Origin: Lachnospiraceae bacterium
GTDB lineage: Bacteria > Bacillota > Clostridia > Lachnospirales > Lachnospiraceae
Direction: 5' to 3'
NCBI GenBank assembly: GCA_017428105.1
Contig: JAFRRM010000005.1
Coordinates: forward strand, 1-40,215
DNA length: 40,215 nt
The notes below the pieces were generated by a model. The model ran no database searches. It was not told the origin of the DNA and saw nothing but the letters and a program-made list of their open reading frames with translations. Position 1 is the first letter of the stretch. Each line of letters begins with the position of its first letter. Of this stretch, positions 15,804-24,631 are shown piece after piece. The position numbers were made by a program, and so were the translations under genes.

Positions 15804-16937
15804 ATGGAATACTTTATTTCTGCAGAGCATCTGACGGTCGGCTATGACGGCGTCCCGCTGATCGAAAACATTGAGATCGGCGTGCGCCGGGGGGAGATCC
15901 TGATGCTGATCGGGCCGAACGGGTCCGGAAAATCCACGATCCTGAAGAGCCTGATCCGCCAGCTGAAACCGCTGGCGGGCACGGTCGTACTGGACGGAAA
16001 ACCGATGAGGGATTTTTCCGGCCGCGAACTTTCCCGGAAACTCGGGATCGTCATGACCGAACGCATCCGCGGCGAACTGATGACCTGCCGCGACGTGGCC
16101 GCGACCGGCCGCTATCCCTATACCGGCCGCCTGGGGATTTTGTCCGCGGAAGACCGGGAAAAGGTGGACGAGGCGATCCGGTTGGTACATGCGGAAGAGT
16201 ACGCGGACCGTCCGTTCCGGCAGATCAGTGACGGGCAGCGGCAACTGGTGCTGCTGGCGCGCGTGATCTGTCAGGAGCCGGAGATCGTGGTGCTGGATGA
16301 GCCGACATCATTCCTGGACATCCGTCATAAGCTGGAGATCATCGACGTCCTCAAAATGATGGCGCGCACCCGCCGCATGGCGGTCGTGATGTCGCTCCAT
16401 GAGCTGGACCTGGCGCAGAAATGCTCCGACCGCATCGTCTGTGTCGGCGATCACTGCGTGGACCGCTGCGGCACACCGGAGGAGATCTTCCGGGACGACT
16501 ATATCCGGAAACTCTACGGGATAGAAAAAGGCAGTTACAACGCGCTGTCCGGCAGTCTGGAGATGGCGCCGTCCAAAGGGGAGCCGGGCGTCTTCGTGAT
16601 CGGCGGCGGCGGGGCGGGCGTCCCGGTGTACCGGGCGCTGCAGCGGAACGGGATCGCTTTTGCGGCGGGCATTCTGCAGGAAAATGATATCGATCATCCG
16701 GTCGCGTGCGTACTGGCGGCGGAGTTGGTTTCCGTGCCTGCGTACCGGGCGCCGGATGAAGCGGCGGTGCGGCGTGCGAAGGAACTGATGGAGGCCTGCG
16801 GCCGCGTGATCTGCTGTGTAGAAGAGTTCGCGGAAGGCAATCAGGCGAACCGCAAATTGCTGGAATATTCCCGGGAGCAGTCGCTGCTGACAGATCTTGA
16901 CAGCGTCATCCGCGCCGCGAAAGGAGAGCCGGAATGA
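15804..16937 (+). CDS. btuD: ABC transporter ATPase (BtuD/FecE-like) with C-terminal extension
   Basis: 377 residues, longer than the usual 250-260. Residues 1-255 are a standard ATPase: Walker A GPNGSGKST at 37-45, signature ISDGQRQ near 142, Walker B VVLDEPTSFLD, and the switch His in SLHELD. It energises the importer made with the preceding permease and lipoprotein. About 115 extra residues follow, starting near 264 with VFVIGGGGAGVPVYRAL, a glycine-rich nucleotide-binding-like start, and ending in a helical tail. The role of this tail is unknown; it could sense a cofactor or regulate transport. The stop overlaps the cbiB start by 4 bases (ATGA). Confidence 0.88.
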   Translation: MEYFISAEHLTVGYDGVPLIENIEIGVRRGEILMLIGPNGSGKSTILKSLIRQLKPLAGTVVLDGKPMRDFSGRELSRKLGIVMTERIRGELMTCRDVAATGRYPYTGRLGILSAEDREKVDEAIRLVHAEEYADRPFRQISDGQRQLVLLARVICQEPEIVVLDEPTSFLDIRHKLEIIDVLKMMARTRRMAVVMSLHELDLAQKCSDRIVCVGDHCVDRCGTPEEIFRDDYIRKLYGIEKGSYNALSGSLEMAPSKGEPGVFVIGGGGAGVPVYRALQRNGIAFAAGILQENDIDHPVACVLAAELVSVPAYRAPDEAAVRRAKELMEACGRVICCVEEFAEGNQANRKLLEYSREQSLLTDLDSVIRAAKGEPE

Positions 16938-17929
16938 GACTCGTCTGGCTTCTGACGCTGGCGGCGATCTTCCTGGGATTCCTGGTCGACTGCCTTCTGG
17001 GCGACCCGGTCTGGTTCCTGCCCCATCCGGTCGTCCTGATCGGCAAACTGATTGCGGCCTCTGAGAAGACGCTGCGGCGCCTTCTCCCGAAAACTGCCCG
17101 CGGAGAACGGGCTGCCGGAACCGTAATGGCTGTCTGCATCCCGCTCGTAAGCGCGGGGATAGCTTTTCTTCTTCTTTGGCTGTGTTTTGTCCTGCATCCG
17201 CTGGCGTATCTTGCCGTCTGCACGTTCATGTGCTGGCAGATCTTCGCGGCCCGCTGCCTGCAGAAGGAAGCGGCCAAGGTGGTCAAATGTCTGGAACGGG
17301 ACGGGTTGCCCGCGGCACGAACACAGGTGGGAATGCTGGTGGGCCGCGACACCGAAAATCTGAGCGAGCCGGAAGTGCTGCGCGCGGCCGTCGAGACCGT
17401 GGCGGAAAACACTTCCGACGGTGTCATTGCACCGTTGTTTTATATGATGTTAGGCGGTCCGGTCGGCGGTTTTTTCTACAAGGCCGTCAATACGATGGAC
17501 TCGATGGTGGGATATAAGAACGACCGATACCTGCATTTCGGCCGTGCGGCGGCGAAGTTTGACGATGTCGTCAATTATATCCCGGCGAGGCTTTCTGCGC
17601 TTGGCATGATCGCCTCTGCGAAGATTCTGGGCATGGACGCCCGGAACGCGGCCCGCATCTGGAAACGGGACCGGCGGAAACACGCGAGTCCGAACTCTGC
17701 GCAGACGGAATCGGTCTGCGCCGGCGCGCTGCATATCCGGCTGGGCGGTCCGGCCAGTTATTTCGGCGTGATGCGGGAAAAACCGTCGCTCGGCGATCCG
17801 GACCGGCCCATTGAACGCGAAGACGTAGCAAGAAGCTGCCGCCTGATGTACGGCACCACGGTGCTGTGGCTTCTGGTATTCGGCGCACTTAGCGTCGGCT
17901 TGTTTTTACTGGGAGGAACGGATCTATGA
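16934..17929 (+). CDS. cbiB: Adenosylcobinamide-phosphate synthase CbiB
   Basis: 331 residues, the usual length for this integral membrane enzyme. It joins aminopropanol phosphate (or aminopropanol) to adenosylcobyric acid to give adenosylcobinamide (phosphate). Visible family motifs are the N-terminal DCLLGDPVWFLPHPVVLIG, AAVETVAENTSDGVIAPLFY in the middle, and NTMDSMVGYKNDRY; these loops are highly conserved in CbiB. Several hydrophobic segments are present. Translation is coupled to the ATPase upstream and to cobD downstream (ATGA overlaps on both sides), and cobD makes its substrate. Confidence 0.95.
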   Translation: MRLVWLLTLAAIFLGFLVDCLLGDPVWFLPHPVVLIGKLIAASEKTLRRLLPKTARGERAAGTVMAVCIPLVSAGIAFLLLWLCFVLHPLAYLAVCTFMCWQIFAARCLQKEAAKVVKCLERDGLPAARTQVGMLVGRDTENLSEPEVLRAAVETVAENTSDGVIAPLFYMMLGGPVGGFFYKAVNTMDSMVGYKNDRYLHFGRAAAKFDDVVNYIPARLSALGMIASAKILGMDARNAARIWKRDRRKHASPNSAQTESVCAGALHIRLGGPASYFGVMREKPSLGDPDRPIEREDVARSCRLMYGTTVLWLLVFGALSVGLFLLGGTDL

Positions 17930-18975
17930 TCATCCATACGCCTTACGGGCACGGCGGCGATATTTATCGGAACCGCGTCTTGCTGGATTTCTCGGTCAAT
18001 GTGAATCCGCTCGGGACGCCGGAAGCGGTTAAGGACGCTGTTCGGGAAGCTGCGGATCATCTGGCTGCTTATCCGGATCCTTATTGTGCAGAACTGCGGG
18101 AAAAGACCGCAGGATCGCTGAATACGGAAAGTGATTGGATCCTTTGCGGAAACGGCGCAGCAGAACTGATTTACCAGATGATATCCGCACTGCAGCCTTC
18201 GCACGCCCTGCTTCCCCTCCCTTCCTTTTCGGATTACGAGGCGGCGCTGGCGACGTCAGACTGCCGCATCACATACTATCCGCTGCTGCGGGAAGAAGGC
18301 TTTCTGCTGACAGACAGGATCCTTCATGAAATCACTGAAAAGACCTGCCTTCTGATGCTGTGCAGTCCCAACAATCCGACCGGCCGCCTGATCGACCGGA
18401 GCCTTTTGCTGCGCATCCTGGATCGCTGCCGCGAGACCGGGACGTGGCTGTTTCTCGACGAATGCTTCGGCGAACTGACGGACGACGGAACGCCGTCCCT
18501 GGCAGGCGAACTCCGGCCGGACGACCGCGTTTTCCTGCTCCGCGCTTTCACCAAAACCTATGCGATGGCCGGCCTCCGGCTCGGCTATGCGGTGTGCCCG
18601 AACCGCGAACTGACGGACCGGATCTGCCTCGGTTCCCAGCCCTGGAACGTATCCTCGCCCGCGCAAGCTGCCGGCCTGGCGGCGTTGGACTGCGATGAGT
18701 GGGCGGAAAAAGCCAGGGAATTGATCCGGGAAGAAAAGGCCCGCCTGATCCCAGAATTAGAACGGCTTGGCCTTACCGTTTTTCCCAGCGATACCAATTT
18801 CCTGCTTTTTTCCGGCTCCCCGGATCTGTATGACCGGCTTCTGGACCGCGGCATCCTGATCCGGAACTGTGAAAACTACCGCAGCCTGCGGGCCGGAGAT
18901 TTCCGCATCGCGGTGCGGACCCGGGAACAGAACGAGACGCTCCTGCAGGCGCTCCGGGAGGTCCTCCATGCATGA
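17926..18975 (+). CDS. cobD: Threonine-phosphate decarboxylase CobD
   Basis: 349 residues, fold type I PLP enzyme of the histidinol-phosphate aminotransferase group. It decarboxylates L-threonine-O-3-phosphate to aminopropanol phosphate, the linker of cobalamin. Visible motifs: N-terminal HGGDIYRN and DFSVNVNPLG, typical of CobD; SPNNPTGRL; and RAFTKTYAMAGLRLGY with the PLP lysine K210. A histidinol-phosphate aminotransferase would look similar, but the N-terminal motif and the neighbours (cbiB before, cbiD after) decide the call. The start overlaps the cbiB stop by 4 bases. Confidence 0.93.
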   Translation: MIIHTPYGHGGDIYRNRVLLDFSVNVNPLGTPEAVKDAVREAADHLAAYPDPYCAELREKTAGSLNTESDWILCGNGAAELIYQMISALQPSHALLPLPSFSDYEAALATSDCRITYYPLLREEGFLLTDRILHEITEKTCLLMLCSPNNPTGRLIDRSLLLRILDRCRETGTWLFLDECFGELTDDGTPSLAGELRPDDRVFLLRAFTKTYAMAGLRLGYAVCPNRELTDRICLGSQPWNVSSPAQAAGLAALDCDEWAEKARELIREEKARLIPELERLGLTVFPSDTNFLLFSGSPDLYDRLLDRGILIRNCENYRSLRAGDFRIAVRTREQNETLLQALREVLHA

Positions 18976-20140
18976 GACGGGCATAGAATCCTATTATACC
19001 GTGGTAGACGGTAAAAAACTGCGTTTCGGCTACACCACCGGGACCTGCGCGGCCGCGGCGGCCAAAGCAGCGGTGCTGTTTCTCCTGCAGGGACGCGCGC
19101 CGGAAACCGTGCGCATCCTGACGCCGAAAGGAATTCCGCTGAATCTGGAGGTGCTGGAACCGAAGCTGACTGACGGCGCCGCCTCGTGCGCAATCCGAAA
19201 AGACAGCGGGGATGACCCGGACGTGACGAACGGGATACTGGTATATGCGGAGGCACGTGCCTGCGCGGAGCCGGGCATCGAGATCGACGGCGGGATCGGG
19301 ATCGGCCGTGTGACGAAGCCCGGGCTCAAGCAGCCCGTCGGCGAGGCAGCCATCAATCCGGTCCCGCGGGAAATGATCCGCCGCGCGGCCGAAGAAGCGC
19401 TCGCCGAATGCGAGCAGCTGACAGGCCTGCGCATCGTGATCTCCGTGCCGGAGGGCGTGGAGATCGCTAAAATGACGTTCAATCCGCGGCTGGGCATCGA
19501 AGGCGGCATCTCCATCCTCGGGACCAGCGGCATCGTGGAACCGATGAGCGAGGAGGCGATGGCTGAGAGCATCCGCCTGGAGATTCGTCAGAAGAAAGCG
19601 CTCGGCGCAGAGCGGCTGATCATCTGCCCCGGCAATTACGGCGCAGACTATGCAAAAGAGGTCTGCGGCGCGGAAGAAGGAGAAGTGGTCAAGTGCTCCA
19701 ACTTCATCGGGCGCACGCTGGACGCTGCGGTTACGGAAGGATTTCCGGAAGTTCTTCTGGTCGGCCAGATCGGCAAACTCGTTAAACTCTCCGGCGGGAT
19801 CATGAACACACATTCCCGGGAAGGCGACGGCCGCGCGGAACTGATGGCGGCCTGGGCGCTGAAAGCCGGCGGCAGCGCGGACCTGGCACGCGCCGTCCTG
19901 GACTGCGCGGTCACAGAGGAAATGCTGCGCCTCATCCGCGAAGCCGGACTGCTGGAACAGGCGATGGCGTATATGGGCGAACGCATTGAGTTTTATCTGC
20001 ATCACCGGGTGAGAGACCGGATCCGCGCGGGCGTCATCGTGTTCCATGAGACGTTCGGAACGCTGTACATGTCGGAAACGGCCGCCGGATGGATCGCAGA
20101 AATGCATGAAAAGCGCAAGCCGGAAGGAGAAAGCAAATGA
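18968..20140 (+). CDS. cbiD: Cobalt-precorrin-5B C1-methyltransferase CbiD
   Basis: 390 residues from ATG 18968, preceded by GGGAGG; the frame is open upstream, but that part lies inside cobD. CbiD methylates C1 of the corrin ring in the anaerobic pathway. The diagnostic GYTTGTCAAAAAKAAV motif lies near residues 19-34, and NPVPREMI, FNPRLGIEGGISILGTSGIVEPM and KLSGGIMNTHS are also typical. The first 8 bases overlap the end of cobD, and the stop overlaps cbiF by 4 bases. Its presence, together with CbiG, shows that the locus uses the oxygen-independent cobalt-early route. Confidence 0.95.
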   Translation: MHETGIESYYTVVDGKKLRFGYTTGTCAAAAAKAAVLFLLQGRAPETVRILTPKGIPLNLEVLEPKLTDGAASCAIRKDSGDDPDVTNGILVYAEARACAEPGIEIDGGIGIGRVTKPGLKQPVGEAAINPVPREMIRRAAEEALAECEQLTGLRIVISVPEGVEIAKMTFNPRLGIEGGISILGTSGIVEPMSEEAMAESIRLEIRQKKALGAERLIICPGNYGADYAKEVCGAEEGEVVKCSNFIGRTLDAAVTEGFPEVLLVGQIGKLVKLSGGIMNTHSREGDGRAELMAAWALKAGGSADLARAVLDCAVTEEMLRLIREAGLLEQAMAYMGERIEFYLHHRVRDRIRAGVIVFHETFGTLYMSETAAGWIAEMHEKRKPEGESK

Positions 20141-20895
20141 TCCATTTTGTGGGAGCGGGCTGCGGCGCCGCCGATCTGATCACGGTCCGCGGCAGGCGGC
20201 TGATCGAGGAAGCGGACGTCATCATTTACGCGGGATCCCTGGTGAATCCTGAACTGCTGTCGTGGAAAAAAGAGGACTGCGCGGTCTTCAACAGCGCGGA
20301 AATGACGCTGGAAGAGATCATTGCCGTGATGAAGCAGGCGGAACTGGATAGGAAGACAACGGTGCGCCTGCACACGGGCGATCCGAGCATTTACGGCGCG
20401 GTCCGGGAGCAGATGGACCTGCTGGACGAGGCCGGTATCGAATACGACTGCTGCCCCGGCGTCAGTTCTCTCTGCGGGGCGGCTGCGGCGCTCAAAATGG
20501 AATATACATTGCCGGACGTCGCACAGAGCGTCGTGATCACGCGGGCGGCCGGCCGCACGCCGGTGCCGGAGCGGGAAAGCATCCGCTCTTTTGCGGAACA
20601 CCGGACGACTATGGTTCTGTTCCTTTCCGCCGGCCTGCTGGAAAAAGCCGCGGCGGAACTGATGTCGGGCGGCTATGACGCGGACACGCCCGCGGCCATC
20701 GTGTATAAAGCGAGCTGGCCGGATGAGAAGACGGTGATCTGCACGGTGGCAACCATGGCAGAATGCGCGCGGGAACATCAGATCAGGAAAACCGCGCTCA
20801 TCATCGTGGGCGATGCGGTGGCGCAGAGCGGCTACCGGCGTTCCGATCTGTACCGGCCGGGTTTTGCCACGGAATTCCGTCCGGCGAAGGAGTAA
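20137..20895 (+). CDS. cbiF: Cobalt-precorrin-4 C11-methyltransferase CbiF
   Basis: 252 residues, the normal size for a tetrapyrrole methylase. The N-terminal VGAGCGAADLITVRGRRLIE and ADVIIYAGSLVNPELL motifs are characteristic of CbiF/CobM, and LHTGDPSIYGAVREQMDLL is the SAM/substrate-loop motif. It transfers a methyl from S-adenosylmethionine to C11. Translation is coupled to cbiD (ATGA). CobM of the aerobic route is close in sequence, but CbiD and CbiG next door set the anaerobic pathway. Confidence 0.94.
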   Translation: MIHFVGAGCGAADLITVRGRRLIEEADVIIYAGSLVNPELLSWKKEDCAVFNSAEMTLEEIIAVMKQAELDRKTTVRLHTGDPSIYGAVREQMDLLDEAGIEYDCCPGVSSLCGAAAALKMEYTLPDVAQSVVITRAAGRTPVPERESIRSFAEHRTTMVLFLSAGLLEKAAAELMSGGYDADTPAAIVYKASWPDEKTVICTVATMAECAREHQIRKTALIIVGDAVAQSGYRRSDLYRPGFATEFRPAKE

Positions 20896-20899
20896 GAGT

Positions 20900-21931
20900 A
20901 TGCGTGTACGGCTGATATCCTACACTAAAAAAGGCCGGGATACCGCGGAACGGATCGCCGGAATCCTGCGCACGACGGGCTACGACTGCCGTTGCTTTGC
21001 CCTCCCGAAATTCTGCGGGGCCGGCGATGAGCCGCTCACGGTGAGTGCAGCGGAATGGGCTGCGGAAGGCTTTCGTGAGGCGGAGGCGCTGGTTTTCTGC
21101 TGCGCTTCCGGGATCGCCGTCCGCGCCATCGCGCCTTCTATGAAGGACAAGACGACGGACCCTGCAGTCATCGTGACCGACGACCGGGGCCGCTTCGTGA
21201 TCCCGCTTCTTTCCGGCCATCTGGGCGGCGCGAACGAACTGGCTCTGATGATCGCTCGGGAACTGCCCGGAACCCCGGTGCTCACGACTGCCACGGACGG
21301 CAGCGGCGTTTTTGCGGTGGATGTTTTTTCGAAGAAAAACCATCTTAAAATCAATGATATGAGTCTGGCCAAAGCGGTCTCGGCCGCACTGCTCGCGGGA
21401 CAGCCCGTTGGTTTCCGTTCGGAGATCCCGTGGGAAGGAAAACTGCCGGACGGTCTCACGGAAGGCGAGGCGGACCTGGGGATATGGATCCCGGAAAACG
21501 GGCAGATGCCGCCTTTTCCGCGGACTCTGAAACTGACGCTGCAACGGTACGCCGCGGGCATCGGCTGCCGGAAAGGGAAGACCTGCGAGGAACTTTCCGT
21601 GTTTCTGTCGGAACAGTTATCAAATTGTGCCGCAGCCCCGGACGAACTCCGCTGCATCGCCAGTATAGACATCAAAAAGGATGAACCCGGTCTGACGGAA
21701 CTCTGCCGGACGCTCCGCATCCCTTTTCAGACCTATACGGCGGAGGAACTGCGGGCCGTGCCCGGGGAATTCACCGCCTCGGCGTTCGTAGAGGCACAGA
21801 CGGGCGTGGATTCGGTGTGCGAGCGGGCAGCGGTGCTGGCAGCGGGCTGCGGCCGGCTGGTGCGAAAAAAGACGGCGGCGGACGGCATGACCTTTGCACT
21901 GGCGGAATTTGAGGAGGGGATCACGTTTTGA
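20900..21931 (+). CDS. cbiG: Cobalt-precorrin-5A hydrolase CbiG
   Basis: 343 residues from ATG 20900, four bases after cbiF; a longer in-frame start would overlap cbiF by almost 90 bases and is rejected. CbiG opens the delta-lactone of cobalt-precorrin-5A and releases the two-carbon fragment as acetaldehyde. Visible landmarks: CCASGIAVRAIAPSMKDKTTDPAVIV and PLLSGHLGGANELA in the N-terminal half, and a C-terminal CbiG domain starting near residue 220 (AAGIGCRKGKTCEEL). Its C-terminus (FVEAQTGVDSVCERAAVLAAG) is typical. The gene ends in TTTTGA, and this overlaps the TTG start of cbiH. Confidence 0.94.
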   Translation: MRVRLISYTKKGRDTAERIAGILRTTGYDCRCFALPKFCGAGDEPLTVSAAEWAAEGFREAEALVFCCASGIAVRAIAPSMKDKTTDPAVIVTDDRGRFVIPLLSGHLGGANELALMIARELPGTPVLTTATDGSGVFAVDVFSKKNHLKINDMSLAKAVSAALLAGQPVGFRSEIPWEGKLPDGLTEGEADLGIWIPENGQMPPFPRTLKLTLQRYAAGIGCRKGKTCEELSVFLSEQLSNCAAAPDELRCIASIDIKKDEPGLTELCRTLRIPFQTYTAEELRAVPGEFTASAFVEAQTGVDSVCERAAVLAAGCGRLVRKKTAADGMTFALAEFEEGITF

Positions 21932-22659
21932 ATAAGCTTTTCATTGTGGGCATCGGCCCCGGAAACTATGAAAACATGACCGGCCGCGCGCTGGCGTTGC
22001 TGGAGCAAAGCGACGTGATCGTCGGCTATACGCTGTATGCGGACCTGATCCGGGATCGCTTCCCTGAGAAGGAGTTTTTCACGACGGGCATGCGGCAGGA
22101 GGTCGAACGGGTGGAAGCCGCACTGACGATGGCGGCGGAAGGCCGCACGGTCGCGCTCGTCTGCAGCGGGGACGGCGGCGTGTATGGGATGAGCGGGCTG
22201 GCGGAGGAGCTGGCCGTGAAATATCCGGGCGTGGAAGTGGAAACGGTCCCCGGCGTGTCCGCGATGCTGAGCGGCGCCGCGCTGCTCGGCGCGCCTCTGA
22301 TGCATGATTTTGCGGTCATCAGTCTGAGCGACCTCCTGACCCCCTGGGAGACAATCGAAAAACGCCTGCGGCTCGCCGCTCAGGCGGATTTCGTCATCTG
22401 CCTATACAATCCGTCCAGCCGGAAACGGAAGGATTATCTGCAGCGCGCCTGTGATATCGTCCTGGAATCCGCCTCTCCCGATACAGTCTGCGGCCTGGCC
22501 CGGAACATCGGACGGGAAGGCGAAAGCAGCGCGGTCATGACGCTTGCGCAGCTGCGGGAGACGGAAACGGATATGTTCACCACCGTTTTTATCGGAAACT
22601 CCATGACCCGGAGGATCGGAGACAAAATGGTGACCCCGAGAGGATATGCCTATGAATGA
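21928..22659 (+). CDS. cbiH: Cobalt-precorrin-3 C17-methyltransferase CbiH
   Basis: 243 residues. The start codon is TTG at 21928, overlapping the cbiG stop, with GAGGAGGGG 8 bases upstream; no ATG or GTG fits better because the conserved FIVGIGPGNYENMTGRAL motif begins at once. CbiH methylates C17 and contracts the ring. LVCSGDGGVYGMSGLA is the second tetrapyrrole-methylase motif, and LYNPSSRKRKDYLQRACDI is typical of CbiH/CobJ. This is the plain single-domain form, without the extra C-terminal domain seen in some species. Confidence 0.93.
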   Translation: MNKLFIVGIGPGNYENMTGRALALLEQSDVIVGYTLYADLIRDRFPEKEFFTTGMRQEVERVEAALTMAAEGRTVALVCSGDGGVYGMSGLAEELAVKYPGVEVETVPGVSAMLSGAALLGAPLMHDFAVISLSDLLTPWETIEKRLRLAAQADFVICLYNPSSRKRKDYLQRACDIVLESASPDTVCGLARNIGREGESSAVMTLAQLRETETDMFTTVFIGNSMTRRIGDKMVTPRGYAYE

Positions 22660-24631
22660 CGTGATCCTGTTTGCCGGTACGACCGAAGGCCGGAAGATCG
22701 CGGAAGCCTGCCGCGGCAAAGCCCTGACGCTCCACGTGAGCGTGGCCACCGAATACGGCGAGGCCCTGATCGAGCCGGCGGAAAACATCCGCGTGCTGCC
22801 CGGACGGAAGGACGCGGCGCAGATCGCCGCCCTGATCCGGGAGACCGGCGCGTCCCCGGTGATCGATGCGACGCATCCCTACGCGGCGTCCGTGACGAAG
22901 ACGCTGCAGGACGTGTGCGCGGAACTGCAGACGGAGTATGTCCGTGTGCTAAGGCGCGAAGAGCATGAACTGACGGAAAACTGCATTTTTGCGGCAGATA
23001 CCGCGGAAGCAGTGAGTTTTCTGAATTCGGTGCAGGGTAACGTGCTTCTGACAGTCGGCAGCAAGGAACTGCCGCACTATGCGGAGGTCCGGAACGCTGC
23101 GGAACGACTGTACGTCCGTATTCTCCCGCTTATGGACGGGATGAAGCAGGCGGAAGCGCTAGGCTTTTCCGGCAAGCATCTGATCTGCATGCAGGGACCG
23201 TTCAGCGAAGAACTGAATGCGGCGATGCTCCGCGCGGTCGGCGCGCGGTACCTGGTCACCAAGGACAGCGGGACAGCCGGCGGCTTTCCCGAAAAGATCC
23301 GTGCCGCGAAAGCCTGCGGCGTGACGCCGGTCGTGATCCGCCGGCCGCTGCAGGAGGAGGGGATCGGGGTGGAAGAGTGCCTCGCCCTGCTCGGAAAACG
23401 GTTCGGTTTTACTGCTGATCAGGAAAAACAAGTCACTATTCTGGGTACCGGGACGGGAGATCCGGGGTCACTGACTCTGGCTGCGGAGCAAACGTGTGCT
23501 GAGGCAGATCTGATCATCGGCGCAGAGAGACTTCTGGAAACGCTGACCCGCTTTGGAAAAGAGACGGCGGCCGCGGTACTGCCGCAAGACATAAAAAACA
23601 TCATTGACGCGAGCGGTGCGCGCAAGATAGTGGTAGCCATGTCAGGCGATACCGGGTTTTTCAGCGGGACAAAGAAACTGCTTCCGTTGCTTGCGGAGTA
23701 TCACCCTGCGGTGCTGCCCGGGATCTCATCCGTCGCGGGCTTCTGCAGTCGGATCGGCGCTTCCTGGGACGATGCGGTACTGGCCAGCGTGCACGGCCGT
23801 GCCTGCAATTATGTGGCGAAAGCACGACGGAACCCGAAACTGATCCTGCTGGCAGGCGGAGAGGGCAAAGTCGAAGAGATCCTGCGGACCCTGACCGAAT
23901 ACGGTCTGGGACAGGTCCGGGTCACGGTCGGTGAAAACATATCCTATGAAAACGAGCAGATCAGCAGAGGGACCGCGGTAGAGCTTTGTGAGAGGTCCTT
24001 CGATTCCCTCGCGCTGCTTCTGATAGAAAACCCAGAAGCGGCCACGATGCCTGTGACGCAGGGACGGCCGGATGAGGATTTCCTGCGCACGCAGGTGCCG
24101 ATGACCAAGCAGGAAGTCCGCGCCGTCACGCTCGCAAAACTGCGGCTGCCACGGACAGGCATGCTGTGGGACATCGGCGCGGGCACCGGCTCGGTATCGC
24201 TGGAAATGGCGGAATGCTGCGAGGACGGCACGGTGTACGCCGTAGAACAGAAAGAAGACGCCTGTGCACTGATCCGCGATAACATGCGGCACCTCGGCAT
24301 CGCGAACGTGGAGGTGATCTGCGGCAAAGCGCCGGAATGCCTGGCGGATCTGCCGGCGCCGACGCACGTGTTCATCGGCGGCAGCAGCGGGGATCTGCGG
24401 GAGGTCACGGAAGCCGTGCTGCGGAAAAACCCGGCGGCGCGCATCGTGCTGAATACGGTTACCGCGGAGACATTTGCGGAAGCGGTAACGCTGGTGAAAT
24501 CCTTACCGGTGAAAGATGTGGATATCGTCCAGATCAGCGCGGCGCGGAGCCGCGAACTGGGCGGATATCATCTGATGACGGCGCAGAATCCGGTGTATGT
24601 GATCTCATTTATCGGAGGCGGCGATGGCTGA
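22652..24631 (+). CDS. Three-domain fusion CbiJ-CbiE-CbiT
   Basis: 659 residues from ATG 22652 (GAGAGG 8 bases upstream; the ATG at 22646 is too close to it). Residues 1 to about 250 are CbiJ, cobalt-precorrin-6A reductase (ILFAGTTEGRKIAEAC, DATHPYAASVTKTLQ, VTKDSGTAGGFPEKI). About 261-455 is CbiE, the C5-methyltransferase (ILGTGTGDPGSLTLAAE, VVAMSGDTGFFSGTKKLL, PGISSVAGFCSRIGASWDDA). About 474-659 is CbiT, the C15-methyltransferase/decarboxylase (PMTKQEVRAV, SAM site DIGAGTGSVSLEMA near 507). CbiET fusions (CobL-like) are common; adding CbiJ places three consecutive or adjacent ring steps in one chain. It overlaps cbiH by 8 bases and cbiA by 8 bases. Confidence 0.93.
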   Translation: MNDVILFAGTTEGRKIAEACRGKALTLHVSVATEYGEALIEPAENIRVLPGRKDAAQIAALIRETGASPVIDATHPYAASVTKTLQDVCAELQTEYVRVLRREEHELTENCIFAADTAEAVSFLNSVQGNVLLTVGSKELPHYAEVRNAAERLYVRILPLMDGMKQAEALGFSGKHLICMQGPFSEELNAAMLRAVGARYLVTKDSGTAGGFPEKIRAAKACGVTPVVIRRPLQEEGIGVEECLALLGKRFGFTADQEKQVTILGTGTGDPGSLTLAAEQTCAEADLIIGAERLLETLTRFGKETAAAVLPQDIKNIIDASGARKIVVAMSGDTGFFSGTKKLLPLLAEYHPAVLPGISSVAGFCSRIGASWDDAVLASVHGRACNYVAKARRNPKLILLAGGEGKVEEILRTLTEYGLGQVRVTVGENISYENEQISRGTAVELCERSFDSLALLLIENPEAATMPVTQGRPDEDFLRTQVPMTKQEVRAVTLAKLRLPRTGMLWDIGAGTGSVSLEMAECCEDGTVYAVEQKEDACALIRDNMRHLGIANVEVICGKAPECLADLPAPTHVFIGGSSGDLREVTEAVLRKNPAARIVLNTVTAETFAEAVTLVKSLPVKDVDIVQISAARSRELGGYHLMTAQNPVYVISFIGGGDG

